Assembly (NCBI RefSeq): GCF_000971335.1
Contig: NZ_JZJL01000001.1
Span: 151,391-215,390 of the forward strand
DNA from: Chromobacterium vaccinii
GTDB taxonomy: Bacteria; Pseudomonadota; Gammaproteobacteria; Burkholderiales; Chromobacteriaceae
DNA: 64,000 bases
Reading direction: 5' to 3'
Shown here piece after piece: positions 57,125 to 64,000 of this stretch. Made by a program: the position numbers and the translations under genes. Below the pieces are notes generated by a model, which searched no databases, was not told the origin of the DNA, and was given only the letters and a program-made list of their open reading frames with translations. The number at the start of each line of letters is the position of its first letter. Positions within the stretch are counted from its first letter, which is position 1.

Positions 57125-58283
57125 GGTGCGGCTCCTTGTCGTGATTGGCGGCCTCGGCCGGACGGGCGGCGGCGCCGAAGCGCTGCTCGCCCTGGTGCGT
57201 GACCAGCGTGGCGGCGACCAGCTCGTCGTCGAGATCCAGCGTCAGGCCGCCTTCTCCCAACAGCAGGCCGAGGAAGGTATGAAGATTGCGCGCGTACAGG
57301 CTGGAGGCGTCGGCCGCCAGCATCGCGGGCAGATTGGTCAGGCCCACCACCCGCACGCCGTTGCCGGTCAGCCAGGCCTCGCCGGGACGGGTCAGCTCGC
57401 AGTTGCCGCCGGCCTCGGCGGCCAGGTCGACGATCACCGAGCCCGGCTTCATCGCCGCCACCGCGTCGGCGGACAGCAGGCGCGGCGCCGGTTTGCCGGG
57501 AATCAGCGCGGTGGAGATGACGATGTCGGCGGCGGCGGCGCGCTGCGCGATCAGCGCGTTCTGCCGCGCCAGGAATTCGGCCGACATCTCGCGGGCGTAG
57601 ACGCCGCCGCTGGCGGCTTTCTCCTCATCCGTCATCGGCACCTCGACGAACTTGGCGCCGAGCGACTCCACCTGCTCTCGGGTGGCGGGGCGCACGTCGT
57701 AGGCCTCCACCACCGCGCCCAGCCGCTTGGCGGTGGCGATGGCCTGCAAGCCGGCGACGCCGACGCCCAGCACCAGCGTCTTGGCCGCCTTCACCGTGCC
57801 GGCGGCGGTCATCAGCATCGGCATGAAGCGGGGGTAGAACTGGCCGGCCAGCAGCACCGCCTTGTAGCCGGCGATGTTGTTCTGGCTGGACAGCACGTCC
57901 ATGCTCTGGGCGCGGGTGGTGCGCGGCAGCAGCTCCAGCGCGAAAGCCGACACCCGCTGCGCCGCCAATTGCGGCAGCAGCGGGTTCTGGTACGGCGCCA
58001 GCATGCCGACCAGCACCGCGCCGGGCTTCAGCGCGGCCACGTCAGCGGCCTCGGGCATGCGCACCGCCAGCACGATGTCGGCCGCGGCCAGCATCTCCTG
58101 CCGCCGCTCGGCGATGGTCGCCCCGGCGGCCAGGAAGGCGGCGTCGGGCAGCGCGGCCGCCAGGCCGGCGCCCTGTTCCACGACGACGGCGTGGCCGGCG
58201 CCGACCAGCTTCTTCACCGTGTCCGGCGTCGCCGCCACACGGTGCTCGCCGGCCAGCCGCTCGGCCGGAATGACGATATTCAT
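57117..58283 (-). CDS. pntA1: NAD(P) transhydrogenase subunit alpha, NAD-binding part
   Basis: A 388-residue soluble subunit of the alanine dehydrogenase/PntA fold: N-terminal [16 protein letters not shown], then the NAD Rossmann motif [19 protein letters not shown] with EAYDVRP. It binds NAD(H) and docks on the membrane part. AGGAG 9 nt before 58283 picks the start; six earlier codons are unlikely. First gene of the operon pntA1-pntA2-pntB. Confidence 0.95.
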   Translation of the reverse strand: MNIVIPAERLAGEHRVAATPDTVKKLVGAGHAVVVEQGAGLAAALPDAAFLAAGATIAERRQEMLAAADIVLAVRMPEAADVAALKPGAVLVGMLAPYQNPLLPQLAAQRVSAFALELLPRTTRAQSMDVLSSQNNIAGYKAVLLAGQFYPRFMPMLMTAAGTVKAAKTLVLGVGVAGLQAIATAKRLGAVVEAYDVRPATREQVESLGAKFVEVPMTDEEKAASGGVYAREMSAEFLARQNALIAQRAAAADIVISTALIPGKPAPRLLSADAVAAMKPGSVIVDLAAEAGGNCELTRPGEAWLTGNGVRVVGLTNLPAMLAADASSLYARNLHTFLGLLLGEGGLTLDLDDELVAATLVTHQGEQRFGAAARPAEAANHDKEPHHG

Positions 58284-58741
58284 ATAGGATATCTCCTGCA
58301 AGTGGATGGTGGAATCAGAAACGGGAACGGTCGTGCGCGGCAGTTGGGAACGATCGTTTGGAAATCATTAAATGCATGCTGCGCCGCATTATGCAAGGCA
58401 TATATTGGCTACCGTATATCGTCTGACAGGCTTGATTCAACCGGGAAATCGGACATGCCGAAGGCATTGCGCGGCGCAATAAATCCATCCAGCGGAGCCG
58501 TGCGTCGACCGTTCGACAAGCTGGTCCATCGCTCGCCGTCAGGCAGCGATGCAAATTAGATTTGTCTGATATTATTCAAGGCTGACACTAGCGCCGGCGC
58601 GGCAGGGTTGTAAAGCGGGGAAAACCGCCGTTCGCGAGCAAGTTTGCGCCAGATCAGCATCGGCTCATTGGCCGATGCCGTCTGCCAGCCGATCCAACAT
58701 GAAGTCAGCGCTGTCCGAAAATGCCAGCCCCCGATCCGGAC
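58284..58741. other. Intergenic region between pnt operon and SDR gene
   Basis: About 460 bases; no gene found. It is moderately AT-rich near 58370-58420 and 58555-58580, consistent with the leftward pnt promoter, and shows no strong repeat. Frames here have no ribosome sites. Confidence 0.5.
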
Positions 58742-59491
58742 TCAGGCGGAGAAGCCGCCATCTATGCTCAGACTGGCTCCGGTGATGTATCCCGCCTCCG
58801 GACCGGCTAGATAGGCGACCAAACCCGCGATTTCATCCGCGCGGCCATAGCGGTCCAATGCCATCAGCGCCGTGAGTTGCTCGGCCGACTCGCCATCCGC
58901 CGGATTCATGTCCGTATCCACCGGCCCAGGCTGCACATTGTTTACAGTGATGCCGCGCGGGCCCAGATCGCGGGCCATGCCTTTGGTCAAACCGACCAGC
59001 GCAGCCTTGCTCATCGCATAAACCGAGCCGCCGGCGACCGGCATGCGATCCGCATTGACGCTGCCGATGTTGATGATCCTGCCGCCATCGCCCATGTGGC
59101 GCGCAGCCTCCTGGCTGGCGATGAAAGCGCTGCGCACATTGACCGCCATGGCGCGGTCGAACGTCTCCAGGGAAAGCTCCTCGATGAATCCCCACGGCAG
59201 GATGCCTGCATTGTTGACCAGAATGTCGAGCGCGCCAAAACGTCCCGCGGCATGCCGCAGCGCCTGCCGTAGCGCCTCGGCGTCGGCGCTGTCGGCGCGA
59301 GTGGCGTATGCCATACCCCCTGCCGCGGCGATTCCATCTACCAGCGCTTCGGCTTTGGCCGCAGCCGACGCGTAGCTGAAGCTCACCACGGCCCCTTCAT
59401 CTGCCAGCCGCCTGACAATGGCGGCGCCAATGCCGCGCGACCCGCCCTGCACGAATGCAGTTTTGCCCTGCAGAAATTTCATCGTACCCAT
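58742..59491 (-). CDS. Short-chain dehydrogenase/reductase
   Basis: A 249-residue classical SDR. Cofactor motif GGSRGIGAA, NNAG in LDILVNNAGIL, catalytic Ser in IGSVNAD, and YAMSK with Tyr and Lys, plus the structural PGPVDTDMNP. The substrate cannot be predicted; FabG-like enzymes and quorum-related oxidoreductases share this profile. GGAG 7 nt before 59491 marks the start. It is divergent from a LysR gene (193-bp gap), its probable regulator. Confidence 0.92.
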   Translation of the reverse strand: MGTMKFLQGKTAFVQGGSRGIGAAIVRRLADEGAVVSFSYASAAAKAEALVDGIAAAGGMAYATRADSADAEALRQALRHAAGRFGALDILVNNAGILPWGFIEELSLETFDRAMAVNVRSAFIASQEAARHMGDGGRIINIGSVNADRMPVAGGSVYAMSKAALVGLTKGMARDLGPRGITVNNVQPGPVDTDMNPADGESAEQLTALMALDRYGRADEIAGLVAYLAGPEAGYITGASLSIDGGFSA

Positions 59492-59683
59492 ATGTCTTCT
59501 CCAAATTCCGAGGATTGAAAAATGAACCAAGACGGCGCGCTGGGACATGAACCCATGCAAACGCCGCGGCAACCCGCTCCTGCCGCCGGCCTCTTGCGCC
59601 GCGCCCATAGCTTGATTGATTCCAGCAGATTCATTAAGTTGGAAAATATTGAAACACTCGGTCCCATAGAGACGTAATGTGGT

Positions 59684-60598
59684 ATGGATAAGCATCAATT
59701 TCTTGGCATTCGGGAATTCATCGCCATCGCCCGGACCGGCAGCTTCACTGCCGCCGCTGATGCGCTGGGCGTCACCGGCTCCGCCCTGAGCAAGCAGATC
59801 ATGCGGCTGGAAGCCCGGCTGGGGAGCAAACTGCTGCATCGCACCACCCGCAGAGTGAGTTTGACCAGCCAGGGAGAGGTGTATCTGGCCAGTTGCCTGC
59901 GCGCGGTCGCCGCTCTGGAGGATGCGGAGGGCTACCTGAACATCGGGCAGGCGGAGCCGGCTGGGCGCGTCCATATCAACCTACCCGCGGCTTTCGGCCG
60001 ACGGCATGTTCTGCCGGTCCTGCTGGAACTGGCCGCGCGGCACCAGGGCCTGGATCTATCGATTACGTTCAGCGAACGCATGGTGGACCTTATCGGCAAT
60101 GGCATAGACCTGGCGGTGAGGATAGGCCGGCTCGAAGACCACGCGGAACTGGTCGCCCGCAGGCTGGGGGAGCAGCATCTGCTGATTTGCGGATCTCCGG
60201 CCTATATCGAACGGAAAGGAACGCCGCATGCCAAAGAAGACCTGCAGCGGCACGATTGCCTGGTCGACTGGCGCCGGGGACCAAACCACGCTTGGCGCCT
60301 CAGGAGCACGGAGGACGGCGGCGAGCTTTGCCAGATACCCGTCCGCCACGAAATGGGCGACGGAGAGGCCATTCTGGCCGCCGCGCTGGCCGGTCTCGGC
60401 TTGGCACAGCTCCCTACGTGGCTGGCGAGCAAACATTTGCAAACCGGGGAATTGATCCCGGTACTGCACCAGTTGTCCGGCGAACACATGCCCATTCACG
60501 TCATCTGGCCGCGAAACCACTATATGCCTCCCCGGATGCGCATCGTCATCGACGCCTTGCTGCAGGCTGCACAAGCTCCCGACAGCGGCTTCCGCTGA
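59684..60598 (+). CDS. LysR-family regulator, divergent from the SDR gene
   Basis: A 304-residue LysR: HTH at FIAIARTGSFTAAADALGVTGSALSKQIMRLEARLG with LLHRTTRRVSLT, and effector domain from about 90 (RVHINLPAAFGRRHVLPVL, IDLAVRIGRL). This is the CrgA/AaeR-like subgroup that often controls a neighbouring oxidoreductase. Position opposite the SDR supports that. Confidence 0.9.
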   Translation: MDKHQFLGIREFIAIARTGSFTAAADALGVTGSALSKQIMRLEARLGSKLLHRTTRRVSLTSQGEVYLASCLRAVAALEDAEGYLNIGQAEPAGRVHINLPAAFGRRHVLPVLLELAARHQGLDLSITFSERMVDLIGNGIDLAVRIGRLEDHAELVARRLGEQHLLICGSPAYIERKGTPHAKEDLQRHDCLVDWRRGPNHAWRLRSTEDGGELCQIPVRHEMGDGEAILAAALAGLGLAQLPTWLASKHLQTGELIPVLHQLSGEHMPIHVIWPRNHYMPPRMRIVIDALLQAAQAPDSGFR

Positions 60599-60707
60599 CG
60601 CGGAAGCGCCTCCGCTCAGAAAGCCCGCCGCACGGACCTGGGGCATCAGCAAGAGCGCGCTCCCCCTCCGCGCGCTATCATCGCAGCATCGCCCCCGGAG
60701 ACCCGCC

Positions 60708-61688
60708 ATGTCCCGCCCGATTCCGACGCCGCTGCCGGATTTCCGCCAACCCGGCGTGATGCTGCGCATCCTGCAGCTGCCTGCGCTGCTGCTGTGCGCC
60801 GACGGCCTGCTGGCGCTGACGGCCGAGCAGCCGCTGTGGCGCTGGCTGCAATCGGCGCTGGCGCTGATTCCGGGCAGCCTGCTGTCGCTGGCGCTGCTGG
60901 CGCTGGCCGCCCCCTGGCTGTCGCAGCGGCGGCGCGGAGCCGCCTGGGTTGCGCTGATCGCCGGCGCCAGTTTCGCCTTGTGCCAATGGCGGCTGCAGGA
61001 CGACTGGCCGCGGACCTGGACCGCCGCGGCGCTGGCGATGGCGGCGGCCCCGCTGCTGCTGCACTACCTGGCGCTGCGCCGGCGCGCGCTGTCGCCAGCG
61101 CTGGCCGAGGCGCGGCTGACCGCGCTGCAGGCGCGCATCCGCCCCCATTTCCTGTTCAACAGCCTGAACGCCGCCATCGCGCTGATCCGTTCGCGGCCGC
61201 AGCAGGCGGAAACAGTGCTGGAAAATCTGGCCGAGCTGTTCCGCGCCCAGATGGCCGCGCCGGAGAGGCTGTCCACGCTGGCGCGCGAGATCGAGCTGGC
61301 CAAGATGTACCTGGCGATAGAGTCCGAACGGCTGGGGCCGCGGCTGACGGTCAGCTGGCGCATCGACGCGCCGCCGGACGCCGAGCTGCCGCCGCTGCTG
61401 CTGCAGCCGCTGGCCGAGAACGCCGTCTGTCACGGCGCCGAGCGCGTGGCCGGCGAGGTGGAGATCGTCATCTCCGCCCGCGTATCTGGCGGCCTGCTGG
61501 AGCTGGCGCTGGACAATCCGCTGCCGGCCGACGCCGCGCCGACCGCCGGCAGCGGCATCGCGCTGGAGAACCTGCGCGAGCGGCTAGCGCTGCTGTACGA
61601 CGCCGAGGCCTCGCTCGCCGCCGAGCGGCGCGGCGACCGCTACCAGGCCCGCGTCCGCCTGCCCTGCCGCGCCGCCAGGCGGGGCTGA
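60708..61688 (+). CDS. LytS/AlgZ-like sensor histidine kinase without adjacent regulator
   Basis: A 326-residue kinase. Four hydrophobic segments in residues 20-125, then the His_kinase domain with QARIRPHFLFNSLNAAIALI and an ATP-binding domain with PPLLLQPLAENAVCHG and GSGIALENLRERL. In such systems the partner is a LytTR response regulator; none lies next to it. The gene ends 70 bases before the channel gene. Confidence 0.88.
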   Translation: MSRPIPTPLPDFRQPGVMLRILQLPALLLCADGLLALTAEQPLWRWLQSALALIPGSLLSLALLALAAPWLSQRRRGAAWVALIAGASFALCQWRLQDDWPRTWTAAALAMAAAPLLLHYLALRRRALSPALAEARLTALQARIRPHFLFNSLNAAIALIRSRPQQAETVLENLAELFRAQMAAPERLSTLAREIELAKMYLAIESERLGPRLTVSWRIDAPPDAELPPLLLQPLAENAVCHGAERVAGEVEIVISARVSGGLLELALDNPLPADAAPTAGSGIALENLRERLALLYDAEASLAAERRGDRYQARVRLPCRAARRG

Positions 61689-61758
61689 TGCCGTCGCGCT
61701 TTGCCGAACGCGCCCCTACGCTCTACATTCCAGTCAGGACCATCCGCACGAGACCCGC

Positions 61759-62349
61759 ATGGAAAAAAACCGCCTGGAGGCGTTCAGCGACGGCGTGATC
61801 GCCATCATCATCACCATCATGGTGCTGGAGCTGAAGGTGCCGCACGGCACCGACTGGCAGTCGCTGGCGCCGTTGCTGCCGGTGTTCCTCAGCTACCTGC
61901 TCAGCTTCGTCTACGTGGGCATCTACTGGAACAACCACCACCACTTCTACCACGCCGCCCGCCGCGTCGACGGCCGGGTGCTGTGGGCCAATCTGCACCT
62001 GCTGTTCTGGATGTCGCTGATTCCCTTCGTCACCGGCTGGATGGGAGAGAACCACTACGCGCCGCTGCCGGTGGCGCTGTACGGCTCGGTGCTGCTGATG
62101 TGCGCGATCGCCTGGTGGATCATGCAGCAGGCGCTGCTGTGCCTGCCCGGCAACCGCACCCGGCTGTCCGAGGCGCTGGGCGGCGACATCAAGGGCAAGA
62201 TCTCGCCCTTGTGCTACCTGCTGGCGATCGGCCTCGCCTGGTACCAGACCTGGCTGGCCGGCGCGCTGTACCTGGCGGTGGCGCTGATGTGGCTGGTCCC
62301 CGACCGGCGCATCGAGTGCATGCTGTACGGCGAAGGCGGGACCGACTGA
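61759..62349 (+). CDS. TMEM175-family potassium channel-like protein
   Basis: A 196-residue membrane protein with about six hydrophobic helices. The first helix holds the family motif RLEAFSDGVIAI (FSDG). Prokaryotic TMEM175 proteins are tetrameric potassium-selective channels. Here one repeat unit is encoded, as usual for bacteria. The physiological role in Gram-negative bacteria is not settled. Confidence 0.87.
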   Translation: MEKNRLEAFSDGVIAIIITIMVLELKVPHGTDWQSLAPLLPVFLSYLLSFVYVGIYWNNHHHFYHAARRVDGRVLWANLHLLFWMSLIPFVTGWMGENHYAPLPVALYGSVLLMCAIAWWIMQQALLCLPGNRTRLSEALGGDIKGKISPLCYLLAIGLAWYQTWLAGALYLAVALMWLVPDRRIECMLYGEGGTD

Positions 62350-62413
62350 GCCGGCGTGGCGGCGGGGCCGCGAATCGATTAAAATTGTCCGATCAGCCAC
62401 CATGGAGGGTACG

Positions 62414-62593
62414 ATGTACCAGTCCGAATTCACCCAGTTCATCAACGGCTTCCTGGACAAGAACCCGGAAGTGGACAGCGAGCGCCGCGAACTGCGCCTG
62501 ACGCTGTGGGACCGCGAGCTCAACCTGGACGACCAGCGCCGCTGGAAGGAGTCCAGCGTGCCGCAGAAGGCCTACGTCTACCAGCCGGAATAA
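62414..62593 (+). CDS. DUF3460-family small protein
   Basis: A 59-residue cytoplasmic protein with the family wording MYQSEFTQFINGFLDKNPEV and RRELRLTLWDRELN. DUF3460 is, as far as I recall, restricted to Betaproteobacteria. Function unknown. GGAGG lies 5 nt before 62414, so the ATG at 62402 is not used. Confidence 0.88.
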   Translation: MYQSEFTQFINGFLDKNPEVDSERRELRLTLWDRELNLDDQRRWKESSVPQKAYVYQPE

Positions 62594-62614
62594 GCGCCGC
62601 CTGGATCGTTCCCG

Positions 62615-62635
62615 ACGCCCCTCGCGGGCGTTTCG
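62615..62635 (+). terminator. Short hairpin terminator after the DUF3460 gene
   Basis: ACGCCC-CTCGC-GGGCGT followed by TTCGTCATT; a 6-bp stem with a weak T tract between the DUF3460 and O-methyltransferase genes. Confidence 0.55.
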
Positions 62636-62654
62636 TCATTTTGGAAACCCGAAT

Positions 62655-63320
62655 ATGACCCGCCACACGGTGGCGCTCAGCAGCGCCCTCTCCGATTACC
62701 TGTTCGACATCGCCGTCGCCGAGCATCCGGCGCAGCGCGAACTGCGCGAATTCACCGCCGGCCACCGCTTGGCCAAGATGCAGATCTCGCCGGACCAGGG
62801 CCAGTTCATGGGCTGGCTGGCGCGGCTGATCGGCGCGCGCCGCTACCTGGAAATCGGCGTGTTCACCGGTTACAGCGCGCTGACCGTGGCGCTGGCGATG
62901 CCGGAAGACGGCCAGGTGGTGGCCTGCGACGTCAGCGAAGCCTTCACCGCCATCGCCCGCGAATACTGGGCCAAGGCCGGCGTCGCCGACCGCATCGACC
63001 TGCGGCTGCAGCCGGCGCTGAGCACCTTGCGCGAGCTGCTGGACGACGACCAGGCCGGCCGCTTCGATCTCGCCTTCATCGACGCCGACAAGCCGTCCTA
63101 CCGCGACTACTACGAAGCCTGCCTCGAGCTGGTGCGCCCCGGCGGCGTGATCGCCATCGACAACATCTTCCTGTCCGGCCGCGTGGTGGAGCCCAAGCCG
63201 GAAGACCCGCCCGGCGTGCACCTGGTGCATGCGTTCAACGCCAGCCTGAAGGCCGACCCGCGCGTCCACATGTGCGTGCTGCCGATAGGCGACGGCCTGA
63301 CGCTGTGCACCCGCCGCTAG
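62655..63320 (+). CDS. SAM-dependent O-methyltransferase
   Basis: A 221-residue class I enzyme of the caffeoyl-CoA/catechol O-methyltransferase family. SAM motif YLEIGVFTGYSALTVALAMP, metal and substrate residues in FIDADKPSYRDYYEACLELVRPGG and AIDNIFLSGRVV. Bacterial members methylate catechols or other phenols, but the substrate here is unknown. It precedes tolR but is separated by a promoter. Confidence 0.9.
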   Translation: MTRHTVALSSALSDYLFDIAVAEHPAQRELREFTAGHRLAKMQISPDQGQFMGWLARLIGARRYLEIGVFTGYSALTVALAMPEDGQVVACDVSEAFTAIAREYWAKAGVADRIDLRLQPALSTLRELLDDDQAGRFDLAFIDADKPSYRDYYEACLELVRPGGVIAIDNIFLSGRVVEPKPEDPPGVHLVHAFNASLKADPRVHMCVLPIGDGLTLCTRR

Positions 63321-63393
63321 CCGGCGCGCATGAACTTTCGCCATCGCCGAATGGTCTGTAACGTTTTGGCCACAGCGCCGCCGCCCCCGCCGG

Positions 63394-63402
63394 TGCTATG
63401 AT
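63394..63402 (+). promoter_or_regulatory. Extended -10 promoter upstream of tolR
   Basis: TG-C-TATGAT, 36 bases before the tolR ATG. It supports tolR as the first gene of its transcript. Confidence 0.5.
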
Positions 63403-63437
63403 GGCCGTTTGTTGACCGAGCTTACCCCGTCACCGTC

Positions 63438-63851
63438 ATGCTGAACCGCCGCCCCCGCCGCCAGATGAACCAGATGAACGTCGTGCCCTACATCGACGTG
63501 ATGCTGGTGCTGCTGGTGATTTTCATGGTCACCGCCCCGATGTTCACGCCGGGCGTGATCGACGTGCCCAGCGTCTCCGAGGCGCCCGCCATCGATGTCC
63601 GCCCGCTGGAGGTCACCGTGGACGCCGCCGGCAAGATCGAGCTGGTGGACGGCGAGCAGAGAACCCGCGTCGACTCGCTGGACGATCTGGCCAGCCAATT
63701 GCAGGCGCTGGCCGGCGCCGGACAGCGCCCGGTGGCCATCTCCGCCGACGCCAACCTCAAATACGCCGAAGTGGTGAAGATCGCCGACCGCCTGCACCAG
63801 GCCGGCATCAAGCGCGTGGCGCTGACCGTCAAGCAAATCAGCAAGCAATGA
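63438..63851 (+). CDS. tolR: TolR/ExbD-family protein
   Basis: A 137-residue inner-membrane protein. One membrane helix (about 19-37) carries the essential Asp in VPYIDVMLVLLVIFM, the proton-path residue of TolR/ExbD; the periplasmic domain ends VALTVKQISKQ. With TolQ and TolA it powers outer-membrane constriction at division. No tolQ lies upstream, unlike the usual tolQRA order. ATGA overlap with tolA. Confidence 0.92.
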   Translation: MLNRRPRRQMNQMNVVPYIDVMLVLLVIFMVTAPMFTPGVIDVPSVSEAPAIDVRPLEVTVDAAGKIELVDGEQRTRVDSLDDLASQLQALAGAGQRPVAISADANLKYAEVVKIADRLHQAGIKRVALTVKQISKQ

Positions 63852-64000
63852 GCTCGCAAGCGCCCTCCTCTCCGCGCCCTTGGGCCTTCATCGCCTCGGC
63901 GCTGTTCCACGCCGGCGTGATCGGCCTGTTGCTGTGGGGCGGCCTGCAGACCACGCCGCCGCCCAGCCCGGCGCCGCTGGCGCTGGAGCTGTGGACCACC
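63848..64000 (+). CDS. tolA: TolA, N-terminal fragment
   Basis: The first 51 residues before the window ends: a basic N-terminus and a membrane helix with the SxxxH motif (S17-H21 in ASALFHAGVIGLLLW) that contacts TolQR, then Pro-rich PPPSPAP. The long helical and C-terminal domains lie outside. Its start overlaps the tolR stop. Confidence 0.88.
   Translation, partial: MSSQAPSSPRPWAFIASALFHAGVIGLLLWGGLQTTPPPSPAPLALELWTT

Overview
The window is GC-rich, densely coded chromosomal DNA from a Gram-negative bacterium, most likely a Betaproteobacterium of the Neisseriales close to Chromobacterium. This rests on recall and inference: a DUF3460 gene, a three-gene (split-alpha) pnt transhydrogenase, PilSR, TolR/TolA and a CviR-like inverted repeat, but no rRNA to prove it. 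There are 57 protein genes, two cut by the window edges (an M4 metallopeptidase at the left, tolA at the right). I saw no tRNA, rRNA, CRISPR array or intact insertion sequence.

Layout. 1-9.1 kb: partial secreted metalloprotease, pdxH, secreted S1/P1-type nuclease, a divergent LysR/EamA-exporter pair, a DUF2145 pair and a SNF2-family helicase. 9.1-13.4 kb: three tandem, diverged copies of an unrecognised N-terminally anchored protein of about 430-450 aa, each with its own terminator. 13.5-14.8 kb: hemL. 14.9-25.6 kb: a ribosomal-peptide (RiPP) locus. 25.6-36.8 kb: pilR-pilS-parC, elaA, a TonB-dependent receptor, hemA-prfA. 36.9-39.2 kb: a sulfur-stress operon (two-haem cytochrome c, two YeeE/YedE proteins, a BigR/SqrR-type ArsR repressor) with a divergent AhpD-like gene. 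39.25-39.53 kb: a 270-bp MITE-like element. 39.6-53.6 kb: an unusual radical SAM protein, MBL hydrolase plus ATL, Tsx/OmpK-like porin, diguanylate cyclase, RNase II-family enzyme, fadD-like ligase, HDOD protein, chemoreceptor, GH16 enzyme, methyltransferase. 53.7-53.9 kb: a strongly folded non-coding element. 54-64 kb: two META/DUF4377 proteins, the transhydrogenase operon, SDR/LysR pair, LytS-like kinase, TMEM175-like channel, DUF3460, O-methyltransferase, tolR-tolA.

The most interesting part is the RiPP locus. A C39-peptidase ABC exporter and an HlyD adaptor are transcribed leftward. Rightward lie three short precursor genes, all with leaders ending in VSGG, interleaved with three paralogous JmjC/cupin-like Fe(II)/2-oxoglutarate oxygenases and one radical SAM-SPASM enzyme. 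The predicted cores differ sharply: one His/Asp-rich, one with two cysteines and a tyrosine, one almost pure Gln/Glu. Each precursor is separated from the next enzyme gene by a strong RNA hairpin, and a near-perfect CviR-type (quorum-sensing) box lies in the divergent promoter region. The simplest model is that the oxygenases hydroxylate the cores, the radical SAM enzyme crosslinks the Cys/Tyr core, the C39 domain cuts after Gly-Gly and the exporter secretes the products. Three JmjC-type oxygenases dedicated to double-glycine precursors are not part of any RiPP class I know.
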